From positions 14,942,001-15,006,000 of the forward strand of contig NC_083600.1 of the NCBI RefSeq assembly GCF_020882245.1: a stretch of 64,000 nt of DNA, given 5' to 3'. The position numbers were made by a program, and so were the translations under genes. This document shows, piece after piece, positions 9,952 through 21,489 of the stretch; positions within the stretch are counted from its first letter, which is position 1; each line of letters begins with the position of its first letter. The stretch comes from Rhopalosiphum padi. Taxonomy: Eukaryota; Arthropoda; Insecta; Hemiptera; Aphididae. A model generated the notes under the pieces. It worked only from the letters and a program-made list of their open reading frames with translations. It had not been told where the DNA came from and searched no databases.

Positions 9952-12900
9952 ATGAGTATTATATTTAACAGATTTAACAAATGTGTTACACATTATTTTA
10001 AGTTCACAGCACTGTACTCAACTCAAACACATTTTGGTTTTCAAACAGTCGACGAAGCTGAAAAATCAAAAAAAGGTATTTAAAAATCTTTTCTAAGTGT
10101 TAATTCTCACATCATCTAGGTCCAGTTATGAAGAAACATAAGATATTACGTAATAAATGGAAAAAAATTCGTCGTAAACTTCAAAGACAAAAAAAAGCAG
10201 TAAAACGAGAAGAATTATTTAAAAAACAAGAACAAAATCGTTTAAATTCTCCAACATACCAAAAATGGCTAAAAAGTCAAGAAGAGGTTGAGGAGTTTGA
10301 ACGAAATGAAAACGAACGGATTGTTATTATACAATATAATAAATGGGTTGAACGAGAGCGTGAAGCTATTGAAGAATGGAAATCTCTACAAAATAAGTTG
10401 GAAAAAATCAAACAAGAAAAAGCTCAAAAAGAATTATTAATTAAACTAGAATGGGAAAGAGAACAGAAGAAAATTAAAGAAACAGAAGAAAATAAAAAAA
10501 AAGAAGAAGAACTCAGAGAAGAAAAAAATGCTAAATTTATTGAAGAAATTGAAATGTATATAAACAATCTAGGTCCGCTTCCTGAATCTATTAATGTTAG
10601 TACAAGTACAAGACCAGATCAACCACTTTGTCCTTTTTTTTCAAAAGTTGCAGCTTGTCGCTTCCGTGAAAATTGTTCCAGAAATCATGTTCGGCCAGGT
10701 ATTAGTAACACATTGTTAATTCCTGCTTTTTATAAAAATTTTGAATTGAACATGCGCTATGAACGTGAATTTGATATTGATATTAGTTTGGAATGTGATG
10801 AAAAAGAAGCATATGAAAAATTTTATGAATTTTTTGAAGATATTTTAGTTGAACTAAGAAGTTATGGACAGATAATCGAACTTAATGTTTGTAGAAATCA
10901 AGAAATACATCTAATGGGCAATGTTTATGTCCAATATAGAAGTAGACGACATTCTTTAAAAGCATATAGAAACTTGTGTGGTCGTTTCTATGGTGGCCGC
11001 AAGATAACTGCTGAATTTTGTAATATTCCTTCATGGTCTGAAGCGGTATGTGGGTTATTTTTTAGAAAAATGTGTCCAAAAGGAAAAAATTGTAATTATT
11101 TGCATTTATATAAAAATCCTGGGGGTAAATATCAATCAAAACCTCAAAGAAATCGAAATGAAAACTCAAGTCATAGAGAAAATAAAAATATTTCTATTAA
11201 AACAGAACGAGAACCACAGCTAAGAACAAGTAAAGAAAAAATGAACAGTTCAAAAAGAGAGAAGAGATCAATAGATAGCTCGTCTCAAAGAGAAAAATTA
11301 AATACACCAAAATGGGATAACACTCCAGATCGACAAAATAAAAGTTATAGATCACTTAACTGGGACAGTGATGATGATTGAATAATTTTATTTGATCTGT
11401 TAAAATCGACCAATTTAAAGTCATATGATAATAAAATTGTTGATCTTACATGTTTCAAATTAGTAAATTTTTGGTGGTCCATTAAAATCTTATTGAATTA
11501 TATAACAAGTAATTAAATTAAAGATTATAATATAATATTTTACATGTAAGTATATTATATTATGTAAGTTATGTATTTAGTTTTTTAAATATATAACAAA
11601 GTACCAATAATTTAATCAATTTATTGTAATATGAATAAAAATTGTATATTTGTGGTTTTAGTTATAATCTTAAGTAAATGATTAATATTTGTTGTATTAA
11701 AATTCCAAATATCTAGTTATGATCTAATATGATCAAATTGACTGCCATATTTTTTGATAATATTTAAATAATATAAAACTACATTTTTTTCATTAGTTAC
11801 CTTGTAATATAACATGAAACTTATGTTTTTTTTAAAGAATAGATTTAAATAAATTATTTTTTATTTATATAAGTAAATCATATTTTGTATTTCAATATAT
11901 TTTATATTTTAATTAAAATGGACGAATAAATAGTTTAGTAAATATTAACTAAACAATTTTATATTAATTATGGAACTTAAAAATCATAATGATGGTTTTA
12001 GTGCATCAAGTTTTTAAAAGTGTTGCGGATTCATATGATGCTATGAATGATGTTATGAGTTGTGGTGTACATAGATTATGGAAAGATGAATTGATGAAAA
12101 CATTGGATCCAAGTCCACGCACACGATTACTGGATGTGGCTGGCGGAACAGGTACTATATTTACATAATACAAATAGTCTATTTTTATTTTAATAAATGC
12201 TAGTAATAACTGAAACCGATTTAGGGAGTCTATATAACCTAAAATTAAACAATTGTTACATTATTTAAACCAATTTTTTCATTGAATATACATTAATTCT
12301 TGATATCAGGTAAGATATTGAAAAAAATATGACTGTACAAAAGTTAAAATAAATTAATATACTCTATTTTAAAGTACAAAAATTTAGTTTAATTTTACAT
12401 AAATGAATTCTTAAATTAAATAATTTAATTAAAACTATTTTTATCTTAATAAACCTGATACATTATTATTTTAGGAGATATTGCTTTTAGATATTTAAAA
12501 TATATATCCGATATGAAAGGAGATGGACATGTGACAATTGCTGACATTAATGGTTCAATGTTGGAAGAAGGAAAAAAAAGAGCATTAAATTTGAAATTAA
12601 ACCAAGACAGTATATCATGGGTAGAATGTGATGCAGAAAATTTACCAATGGAATCGGATTCCTATTCTGCTTACACAATAGCGTTTGGTATTCGTAATGT
12701 GACACACATTGACAGAGCTTTGGATGAAGCATATAGAGTACTTGAACCAGGTGGCAGATTTCTTTGTTTAGAATTCAGTCAAGTTAATCCAGCAGCTTTA
12801 AGATGGTAAAATATTTCTTTTTTTGTGTGTGTGTTTTGACATTATGATTTATAAACATTTTTTATTAAGGTTATATGATCAATATTCATTTAATGTAATC

Positions 12901-13274
12901 CCTGTTATGGGCCATGTAGTTGCTGGACAGTGGAAACCTTACCAATACTTAGTGGAAAGCATTAGAAAATTTCCATCTCAGGTAATAATCTGTTTGTACA
13001 TTAAGATATTCAAATCATAAAATATGAATATAGGTTAGATGTATTAAAATTAATTGAATCCAGTTATTAATCATACATCTCTTAAATTTATGATTTAATT
13101 TTGAAATCATTATAGATTCAAATATAATACAACACTTCATTATTCATATTCTTATTTTTTTTTTTTTTACAGGAAGATTTCAAATATATGATCGAATCAG
13201 CAGGCTTTAGATGTGTCACATACTCAAACTTAACATTTGGTGTTGTAGCAATTCACTCAGGGTTCAAATTATAA
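9952..13274 (+). CDS. COQ5: 2-methoxy-6-polyprenyl-1,4-benzoquinol methylase, mitochondrial
   Basis: C-methyltransferase of ubiquinone synthesis, acting in the mitochondrial matrix as part of the CoQ synthome with S-adenosylmethionine as donor. Five exons, 9952-10075, 12002-12151, 12475-12805, 12870-12981 and 13173-13274, join in phase to 272 residues. The N-terminal exon is a mitochondrial-leader-like stretch ending in the family motif THFGFQTVDEAEK. Then follow YDAMNDVMSCGVHRLWKDEL, the SAM-binding motif LLDVAGGTGDIAF split across exons 2 and 3, the signature YTIAFGIRNVTHID, EPGGRFLCLEFSQ and the C-terminal AIHSGFKL. These are textbook UbiE/COQ5 motifs. It is shorter than human COQ5 (327), mainly at the leader and a loop. 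Intron 1 (10076-12001) contains a complete second gene on the same strand (ZRSR2-like). Confidence 0.96.
10128..11381 (+). CDS. ZRSR2: U2AF1-related CCCH zinc-finger/RRM splicing factor (ZRSR2/URP-like), nested in COQ5 intron 1
   Basis: Intronless frame of 417 residues. Residues 1-145 are a highly charged, Lys/Glu-rich coiled coil with KKIRRKLQRQKK near the start. Zinc finger 1 is C168-C177-C183-H187 (CX8CX5CX3H, CPFFSKVAACRFRENC). A U2AF-homology RRM spans about 197-300 with HLMGNVYVQYRS. Zinc finger 2 is C308-C316-C322-H326. The tail is a low-complexity R/K/S/N region ending in WDSDDD rather than a long RS domain. This order is that of ZRSR2, which recognises the 3' splice site, mainly of U12-type introns. 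It lies on the same strand inside COQ5 intron 1, only 52 bases past COQ5 exon 1. A possible acceptor (CATCTAG) ends at 10119, and joining COQ5 exon 1 to 10120 would stay in frame with this start. Lack of introns may mean a retrogene; orthology versus retrocopy is not settled. Confidence 0.9.
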   Translation: MKKHKILRNKWKKIRRKLQRQKKAVKREELFKKQEQNRLNSPTYQKWLKSQEEVEEFERNENERIVIIQYNKWVEREREAIEEWKSLQNKLEKIKQEKAQKELLIKLEWEREQKKIKETEENKKKEEELREEKNAKFIEEIEMYINNLGPLPESINVSTSTRPDQPLCPFFSKVAACRFRENCSRNHVRPGISNTLLIPAFYKNFELNMRYEREFDIDISLECDEKEAYEKFYEFFEDILVELRSYGQIIELNVCRNQEIHLMGNVYVQYRSRRHSLKAYRNLCGRFYGGRKITAEFCNIPSWSEAVCGLFFRKMCPKGKNCNYLHLYKNPGGKYQSKPQRNRNENSSHRENKNISIKTEREPQLRTSKEKMNSSKREKRSIDSSSQREKLNTPKWDNTPDRQNKSYRSLNWDSDDD

Positions 13275-14345
13275 AACTTATAATTAAATTAAAAACAATA
13301 TTGAAATAATTAATTATGATACTATAATTAAGTGAGAATATAGAACTGTTAATTTAAAATTTTATTTTAGAATTTATTAATCATTAATGTTAAGACGCTA
13401 CTTGAAACATTCTTGTTTACACCAGTCAAAGAACACAAAATAATTTCCATATATCTATGTTGCAAAAAAAAATAATAATAAATAAACCAATTATTTAAAA
13501 AAAAAAAAAAACTTTCAAAGATCTATAAGTATCATAAACATATTAATAAAAAAAAAAATTATACATAAGTAAACAATAACAACATAATCCACTTTTTAAC
13601 TGTTATCTATGTCGGTGACGTGTTCTCATTCCATTGAAAATAATGTTATATTATTATCTTTGTAATGCTGGACTGCATATAATTTACAAAACATTTTAAA
13701 AACTGTTTATCTGGTTACAAAAGTTTTCTTAATATTATGAATATACATGCAACCCAACATAATCTAAGTAACTATTTAAATTATACACAATACAGTCCCA
13801 AATTTCATTACATATTTGCTTTTTAATGGACTAGAAATAATTACAATAATAATATACTTGAGGACATGAAAATACTAATAAAATATTTGTTTACTGTGTA
13901 GTTAACATATTTTTAATAAAATAGTAATGCAAGAATGAGAGTAGCCTGTTATGAAGGGAGTTAAAAACGGCGAGGGGAATAAAAAGAGTATAAGCCATTG
14001 TTGATGATGGCACACTCATATATATATAATATATATTAAAAGCTACTCGCACATTTTAGTTTAGAAAAAAAAATAATAAAAATAGTTAGTAATGAGAAAA
14101 ATTGTCAAGCCCTTCCAATAAATATCGTCATTTAACTCTTATAAATAATAAATTTAAAAAATGCACGGGGAATGTTATAAATATTGTATAATTTTGGTAA
14201 TCAAAAATTAAAAAAAAAAAATAAAACGAGTGGCTAATGCACATAAAAATATTTATTTTTGTAAGAGTAGGTGGTGAAATATTTGTTTTATTTTTAATTA
14301 ATTTTTGCATATTGGAAGGGGACATGTGCAATAGTCAATTAAAGT
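13275..14345. other. 3' flanks of convergent COQ5 and LC8 genes
   Basis: The two flanking genes converge here, so most of this should be 3'UTR. AATAAA signals occur on the plus strand just after 13480. Poly-A tracts lie at 13498-13511 and 13550-13558. Near 13930-14000 there is a slightly GC-richer patch. A frame at 14128-14331 on the minus strand has no protein character. Confidence 0.5.
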
Positions 14346-15745
14346 TTAACCGCTCTTAAATAGCAGTATGGCCACTTGGCCCAAATAGAAGTATATGAAG
14401 TGCCTCGTTTCATGTGTGACGTAACTTCCAAAATTGCGGCCAACGATACAATGCCATGTTGGATTATATTTTTTGTCGAATTCTTTCTTAATATACGCAG
14501 CAATGTCCTATTTTAACAAGAAAGTTAATTATTATTACTATCAAGAAATTACAATTGATTTACTTAAGGAAGAATACTTAAAATTAAATTAAAACATTAA
14601 GACATCATATCTTAATATTTTACACATTCTACTAAATTGTATATTTATTGTTATAAATAACTATATTAATTATGGGTTTAAACAAATAGTTTTTAAATTT
14701 TAAAATTTATAAGAAATTATATCTATAACTTGGATATGAATTATAATCATTCAATATCTTTATTTTATAATTTGAATCAGATAATTATAATTTAAAAAGT
14801 TCCGATTGTTGGATAGTTTAATAAAAGTGGCTAATAAATATAATTTAAATCTACTAACTCTTCAATATATTGTCAATCTGGTAAGTACAATCATCTATCT
14901 AGTGGAAATAAAATTATTAAACATTAATAGATAAATTGAGAAATTCTATATGCAAACATAAATTACAAATTTTGAGTAGAAATATTAAAATATTTTTTAA
15001 ATGTATATAAATTCTACCTAACAATAACACAATTACATAAATTAACTGAATATTTACCAATAAAATTAATAAAATATACAAGCTTGTAGTATAAATTATC
15101 ATAATCAAACACAAAATAAAATTATGTTAATTATATTTTAATTTATTACAATTTAATTGTAATAACTAGTTAAAGAAAATTTTTAATTTAAATGATTTAT
15201 CAGTGTCTCTTTATTTAATACGTTCTCAAATAAATATATGTTAAATACCAATAATCACCCTGAACTTGGATTAGTAATTTTGCATTTCAACAATTTGAAT
15301 AAATATTAAGTAAAGTTCCAGGTAAAAACAAATACACTATGATAGATAAATTGTATTCATAGAAAGCAATATGTTTTAACTATTAAAATTAGGTATGTCA
15401 TTTTAATATATTTAATTTAAAAGTATACGTAGATCAGTATTATTATTTAGGTATCTAAATAATTAAATGATTCCAACTATATAATAACAAATATCAATAT
15501 CAATAAAACTCCAGACTAAAAACAACATCAGTATTTAAACAAAAAAATTAAATATAATAAATACAGTACAGAAAATTAAAATTAATGAAATATCAACAGA
15601 CATATATCACATTTTAATTCATGTAATAAAATCTTACCTTTTCAATATTGTATTTTTCCAGTGCTTGGGTAGCACAATCAACAGCATCTTGCTGCATCTC
15701 TTCAGACATATCAGCATTTTTAATTACTGCCTTGCGATCAGACAT
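14346..15745 (-). CDS. DYNLL1: Dynein light chain LC8-type
   Basis: LC8 is an 89-residue homodimeric hub protein of cytoplasmic dynein and many other complexes (ctp/Cdlc2 in Drosophila). Two coding exons on the minus strand, 15745-15638 and 14507-14346, join in phase 0 to exactly 89 residues. The protein begins MSDRKAVIKNADMSEEMQQD and contains DIAAYIKKEFDKKYNPTWHC, IVGRNFGSYVTHET and FYLGQVAILLFKSG, essentially identical to the family consensus. A non-coding first exon probably ends at a GTATGT donor near 15914, with its acceptor about 24 bases before the start codon. The gene is head to head with SRSF1, about 1.9 kb apart. DYNLL1 versus DYNLL2 cannot be distinguished for an insect. Confidence 0.97.
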
Positions 15746-17650
15746 CTTTAGTATGTATTAGAAATCAACTAAAAAAAAATAATGATTAATTTAAAAATTC
15801 AGTGGTGAAAACCATTTCAAACGATTAGCAATTTTAATAATATTATTAGTTACATTAAAAATTAGATAATTTACAAAACAAATTGAACATTCAGAACGCT
15901 TAGCAATAACATACCTTTAAACGAAAAAATCAAGGAACTATTTGGTGCTTTCGCACTAATTCGATGAACTCCTTCAACGGCTGAAAATCCTAGATGAAAC
16001 TGTTTGCTACACCAATATATTTTATCGTTCGGTTACAATAACTCCCAAATTTCGCCGATAAAATGAATGTCGGAGTAGTAATGTTAACAACTCTGTTTGA
16101 GCAAAACTCTCGGCTTTCATTGGTTGGGAGACGGCGGTTTCTATCAGCCATTCTACTATCGTCGAACCATCGACCCAGCGAATCGATAAAGTTTTTTTTC
16201 TTCCATGACGCCTCCAAAAAAACAAAATCTCAATTCTTCTATATGACCACATAGTATTATCGAATGAATGCACGCATGTCAAAAAAACATGAACTTTGTA
16301 AGTTGTAATAATTATCGAACATCGAATATCGATACACAGTTTTATAGTATATCATTTTCTATCAAATATAATTTTGCCATTTTGGATTAATAAAATTAAT
16401 TATTATATTCAAATCTACTGACTACTCTACTATAGTTGTAGTTTAACACTAATATAGTAATATGCATTTATAATTTAAATTATGTCGTTAAATTTGCTTT
16501 ATATCCACGAATATTTAATATTTTTACCACGGTTATATATATATATATTATAAGACCGTGATTTTTACAATAGTTAATAAAATAACTATCAATAGGAAAG
16601 CTAATAAAATCTAAATAGAATCTAGGAATTTCAAACCATTTTAACCACGGAATGAGATGGTCTTAGTTTGTGGTTTTAACGCTATAATCTTAAGAATCAA
16701 ATTCTCCCCTTGGTTTTAATTACATAATTTATGAATATTTTTGTTTAAAAATTATTGTACCTATATTACACACATACACACACATCAAAAAATTGCCATT
16801 TGGAGTTTAATAAATAAATCAATAATTTAATCTCCATTTATTCTTCATCGATGTTGAAATTATCAGTCATTCGCTCACCGGTTACCAGTATAACTTTTAG
16901 GCATATCGTTTATTCGTTCAAACTTCAAACCACAGATTTCTATATTCAATCTATATACAATTAATAGTGTAATACCCTATCGTGGCTAAAAACTAGAAAG
17001 AATAGTAATTACGTATCTACGTTCCAAAGTAAAAACAATAATTATTAATTATTATATTCCTTGAACATGAAATTTTTTTAATGCTAAGCTAGACACTAAT
17101 AGTGGAAGCGTAAAACGATTATAATATATCGAACATGATTACACCAAGTCCCTAAAAATTTCATTATGAACATCGATGTTGAAATATCGCCAACGATCGT
17201 TATCGATAACTGTTCGAACGTCATAAATAATAAGTAAAGTTGTAGATTTTAATTTATGTATGTAATTGACAATAGTGTATCAAATAAGTCCTATACTTTT
17301 ACAGTTTTTCTATTGTTGCTATACAATATTAAAACTATTTTCGGGAAATTGATTTATTTTTTTAGTCAATACTCAGCTCAGTTTTGCAATTTGCTTTTAC
17401 GGCATTATCTCTATCAAGTGCACCGCGCACGTTTACTTCGCCTAGTCGCATCACCGACTGCTGCAGTGCTGCTACTGTCAAGTGTCAATATCCATTATCG
17501 TCTTCTAAAAGGCGTTAAAATTATTATTTTAGTTATTCATAAGGTTTTTACATTCCTCCGTGCATAACCAATATCGGAACGGTTTTTATCTAATAAATCG
17601 CACAAGGCACAAGTGATACATTTTGACAACTTGTGTTCCATCTTGGGAAA
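15746..17650. promoter_or_regulatory. Divergent intergenic region between LC8 and SRSF1
   Basis: This holds the LC8 5'UTR intron (about 15770-15914), the LC8 5'UTR exon and promoter (about 15915-16300) and the SRSF1 promoter and 5'UTR (roughly 17380-17650, where CpG and GC content rise). Small overlapping open frames on both strands at 15990-16282 lie in the presumed LC8 leader and look like chance. CACGGTT-type words and a TA microsatellite occur near 16520-16650. Confidence 0.5.
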
Positions 17651-20600
17651 ATGTCCAACAACGACTGTAGAATTTACGTGGGAAACCTGCCGCCTGACAT
17701 ACGCACGAAAGACATACAAGATTTATTCTACAAATTCGGTAAAGTGTTGTTTGTGGATTTGAAAAATCAGAGAGGACCACCGTTTGCATTTGTCGAATTC
17801 GACGATCCTAGGTAATATTTCATTGAATTATATAAAATACCTATTTATATTACAATTTCAGTTTATTGTTAGCATGTACATTTGTATTGCTTATTTTATT
17901 ATATTAAAACTAAATTTCTACATTTATCATTATTTTTGTTAAATTTAAAACAAATACCTATTATAACTATTTTACTACTTATCATGTTTTTGATTTTTAA
18001 TAAGTACAATAATAGGTTATATCATAATGCTTTGAGTTTTAAATTAAATACTATTTATTCTAATAATTTTTAACTTGTTCAACATTATAACATTTTTAGT
18101 AAACTAAAACATAGAATATAATACATTATTATGTGGACAATTTATGTTAACTACTTATTGTTATTCAAAATAAACTCGTACATACCTATTAAATTCAGAA
18201 AACCAAGAGCTAATTTTTTATGGTATTAGAAGATTTAATAGACTTGATTTTTTTCTCAAGAAAAAATACCAGGTATTCGCTATTGTCCCCCTCTTTTGGC
18301 ACTTGGGATTACCAGAAACATTATGCAGGATTTTAGTTTGTTTAGAGTTTTGATCTAATATTAATTATAGGCAGTGGTGCCAAAGTTTTTAAAATGTGGT
18401 CGAGCAATTTCAATACTTCTCGGCATCATTACCCATCGGCTTAAAAAAAAATATTCAATTAAGGGAGGGGTGTACAAATATACATTTACTCATAATAAAG
18501 TTATGATGTTAATATAATGTGGCTAACTGGCCACATTTTTAAAAAAGAGGTCGGGCCATGGCCCGACCTTAACACAGGGTTTGATGCCACTGATTATAAG
18601 CCCTTGAGTATAGAAGTTCACACCCTGGATAAACTAATAAATAGCATCAACATTAAAATTCAAAAATTATTTGAAATGCTTATTTTTGGTGCTCATTTTA
18701 ACTATGATATTTTATAATTAATCTGAAAAAAAAATAAAAATTTAAAAGTGTTAATTAACTTATCAAAATAAGCATAAATACATGAATATAGGTCATATAA
18801 TTTAATATTAAATAGATTTTACTTATTCAAAATGTAAACAAAAATTATTTTATAATTGTATTTATGTTATTTTTTCAAAACATATATTGTTTAATTAGTT
18901 ATAACAAATTAGAGTTACTCTCAAATGTATCCTATGTTTATAGAGTATTTAACCTAGCTAGTCATCTAGTTTTCAGGCGGTTATTAGCATGGTAATAATT
19001 AAAAAATTGATTATGAAAGAAAAAATGCAATGTTATTTAATCTAATCAAAGTAAACTGAAACGTCTGAAACTAAAATTCTCGATTTTATGGAAATTTTAA
19101 TGTATTGCGATTAATCCATTTTGTTCTGTATTTAGTATAATAGTAAAGTAATTTTTTTTTATTGAAGGGGTAGAACCTTATCAATACATATGCCACTAGA
19201 GAACATACACTCCTCTATTTAATTTATCCTGTATTAGGCACACATTAATGATAACTTACTATACGTAATTGAATTCAAACTAATAAATATACTTTTACCA
19301 GAACATTTATTATACACAAATCAAAATACTATTCAATTGAGTAAGGATTACTGTATAGATATTACAGTTAATTTTAAGCATTCTTCTTATAGATTTAACT
19401 TTCCTTTATAATAATTAATTACACTATAAAATAATTTTAAAACTTGAATAATTAAATTGAATTAGGTAAAGTTTAATATTTAAAAATAATATGCTTTCAT
19501 CTTTTTTTATTTGTTTTTGAAGTACCTATACTACAAATATTTATATCAATGGTTTGTGTTTTTAATTTATTCAGTTCTTAAAATATGTTTTGCAAAAATC
19601 TAACATATTTATTTAATTTTCTTAAACAGTATTTTGTATTATTAAGTAGTATAAAATATTTTTCTAGTAAAATTATTATTGGTTTACTTTTTTTTATACC
19701 TAACCTCCTAACCATAAAAATAATACACCAGATAATTCCAAGATTTTGTTATACATTACATAACCTTTCATAATCTTTACTTTTTTGACTAACCAACCTG
19801 CTGTGGTTATTAATTACTATCAACAATTTGTAAACTAAGTTATGAATTAAATTTTATTGCATGGGGATGAAAAAATGTCTTTCTAACTACTGTTAATTTT
19901 ATGGTACATAGTTAATACTGGTATATTCTTATTTAAAATAGTATAAATAGTTCTTTCTACAAATTTTTGGTTTTATGCTGTATTATTGTATTAAGGACGA
20001 TTATTACTGTAATATAACTTATGTATAATAAAGGTACTTCATAGTATATTGAGTATTCAAAAGATTTATTAAAAAATAAATTGTAAACAACTTTTATAAT
20101 GTCATTATGATTAAATTGTTTTTAGTGATAATTTAATCTTTTTTAATTAGAGATGCAGAAGATGCAGTTCATGCAAGAGATGGTTATGATTATGATGGCT
20201 ATAGATTACGTGTAGAGTTTCCACGTGGTAACGGTCCACATAGAAGTGGTGGCAGTAGTAGTGGTGGTGGAAGTTACAATCGAGGAGGTGCTAGTGGTGG
20301 AAGTGGAAGAAGCCGAGGTCCACCGGCGAGGCGTTCTCAATATAGAGTACTTGTTACTGGTAAGTATTTAATTTGGATTTATTATTTTTTTTTTTTTTTA
20401 ATTTTTATGTGATTAAATTACCTTGTGTATATTGACTATTAAAAAAAAAAAAAAACTTATCAACATTTAATGATTTTATTCATCTATTTTAAATTTCCAA
20501 TTTCTTTTTGAAGAGTAAAACTATTTATTTTTCTTACATAACAACCTGAGTTATTATTTATTAATTTTAAAATATATATTATCTAAACATTTAAAGGATT

Positions 20601-21299
20601 ACCAGCATCAGGAAGTTGGCAAGATTTAAAAGATCATATGCGTGAAGCTGGAGATGTGTGTTATGCAGATGTATACAAAGATGGATCTGGGGTTGTTGAG
20701 TTTTTACGTTATGATGATATGAAATATGCTGTTCGTAAGCTTGATGATTCGAGATTCAGGTCTCATGAGGTTTGTTTAATAATTATTATTCTAAATATTA
20801 CTTTAAATTTGTGTGTCAAACCTATTAGAGTATTGAAGTATGGTTCTCTGTGACTATGGTTTTAACACGTTTACTGTAAATCAATTGTATACAAGTTTAC
20901 ATGTGTTAAAATTCTATTTTTTTTTGCATTTTTTGGCTCTTAGCAAACTTATTGGCGTACAACTTGCACATATATTAAATAATATTTCTCTGCAACACTA
21001 TGAAAAAATAAATATTTTATCATAACACTGATTGAATTTTATTCTATAGAATAATATCATTTATCTATTTATGTACATATATAAATATTTGTTAGTAATT
21101 TTTTTTATTTGACTAGGGTGAAGTAACATATATTCGAGTAAAAGATGATTATGGCGGTGGAAGCAGTCGTCGAAGTCGTGATTATAATAGTCGTAGTCGT
21201 AGTCGCTCCGCAAGCTATTCACCTAGAGATCGTGGAACACCAACATATTCTCCAGTTAGAAAAAGTCGTAGTTATTCAAGATCTCGTTCCCGTTCATAA
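17651..21299 (+). CDS. SRSF1: Serine/arginine-rich splicing factor 1 (SF2/ASF)
   Basis: Nuclear SR protein that binds GGA-type exonic enhancers, promotes U1 and U2AF recruitment and regulates alternative splicing. Exons 17651-17811, 20151-20359, 20597-20769 and 21117-21299 join in phase to 241 residues (human 248). RRM1 occupies about residues 8-80, with RNP2 IYVGNL and RNP1-like GPPFAFVEF, split by intron 1. A Gly/Ser-rich linker follows (SGGSSSGGGSYNRGG). The second, pseudo-RRM carries the invariant SWQDLKDH signature of the SRSF1 family. The C-terminus is a short RS domain with SRSRSRS and YSPRDRGTP. The 2.3-kb intron 1 contains a hAT-like MITE. The downstream DNA is unusually rich in GGA on the sense strand, the motif this protein binds. 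Confidence 0.96.
18372..18592. mobile_element. 221-bp hAT-like MITE in SRSF1 intron 1
   Basis: The ends are inverted repeats beginning CAGTGG (left CAGTGGTGCCAAAG, right complement CAGTGGCATCAAAC). The flanks are ATTATAGG (18364-18371) and ATTATAAG (18593-18600), an 8-bp target duplication with one mismatch. It contains an internal GGTCGGGCCATGGCCCGACC palindrome near 18548-18567 and no coding capacity. Confidence 0.75.
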
Positions 21300-21489
21300 T
21301 ATTGAGGATAACCAAATGGTAAAGCATGCTACAATACATAATTGACCCTCATTCCATTATTATAGTGTTTTTTCTTATTATTTTTTTTTATTTTTGATTA
21401 GAAACATTTTTTGACAAATTTTAATACGAGGGTTAAACTAAGTTAAAAGTGTTTTGTCATTTTTTATAACATTAATATTGTAGCTGATT

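Noticed and set aside
15990..16282. Three overlapping small frames on both strands
   Set aside because: They fall in the presumed LC8 leader/promoter and do not resemble proteins; best treated as chance frames.
21145..21345. 66-codon frame rich in Val and Ile
   Set aside because: It is the alternate frame of the SRSF1 RS-domain exon.
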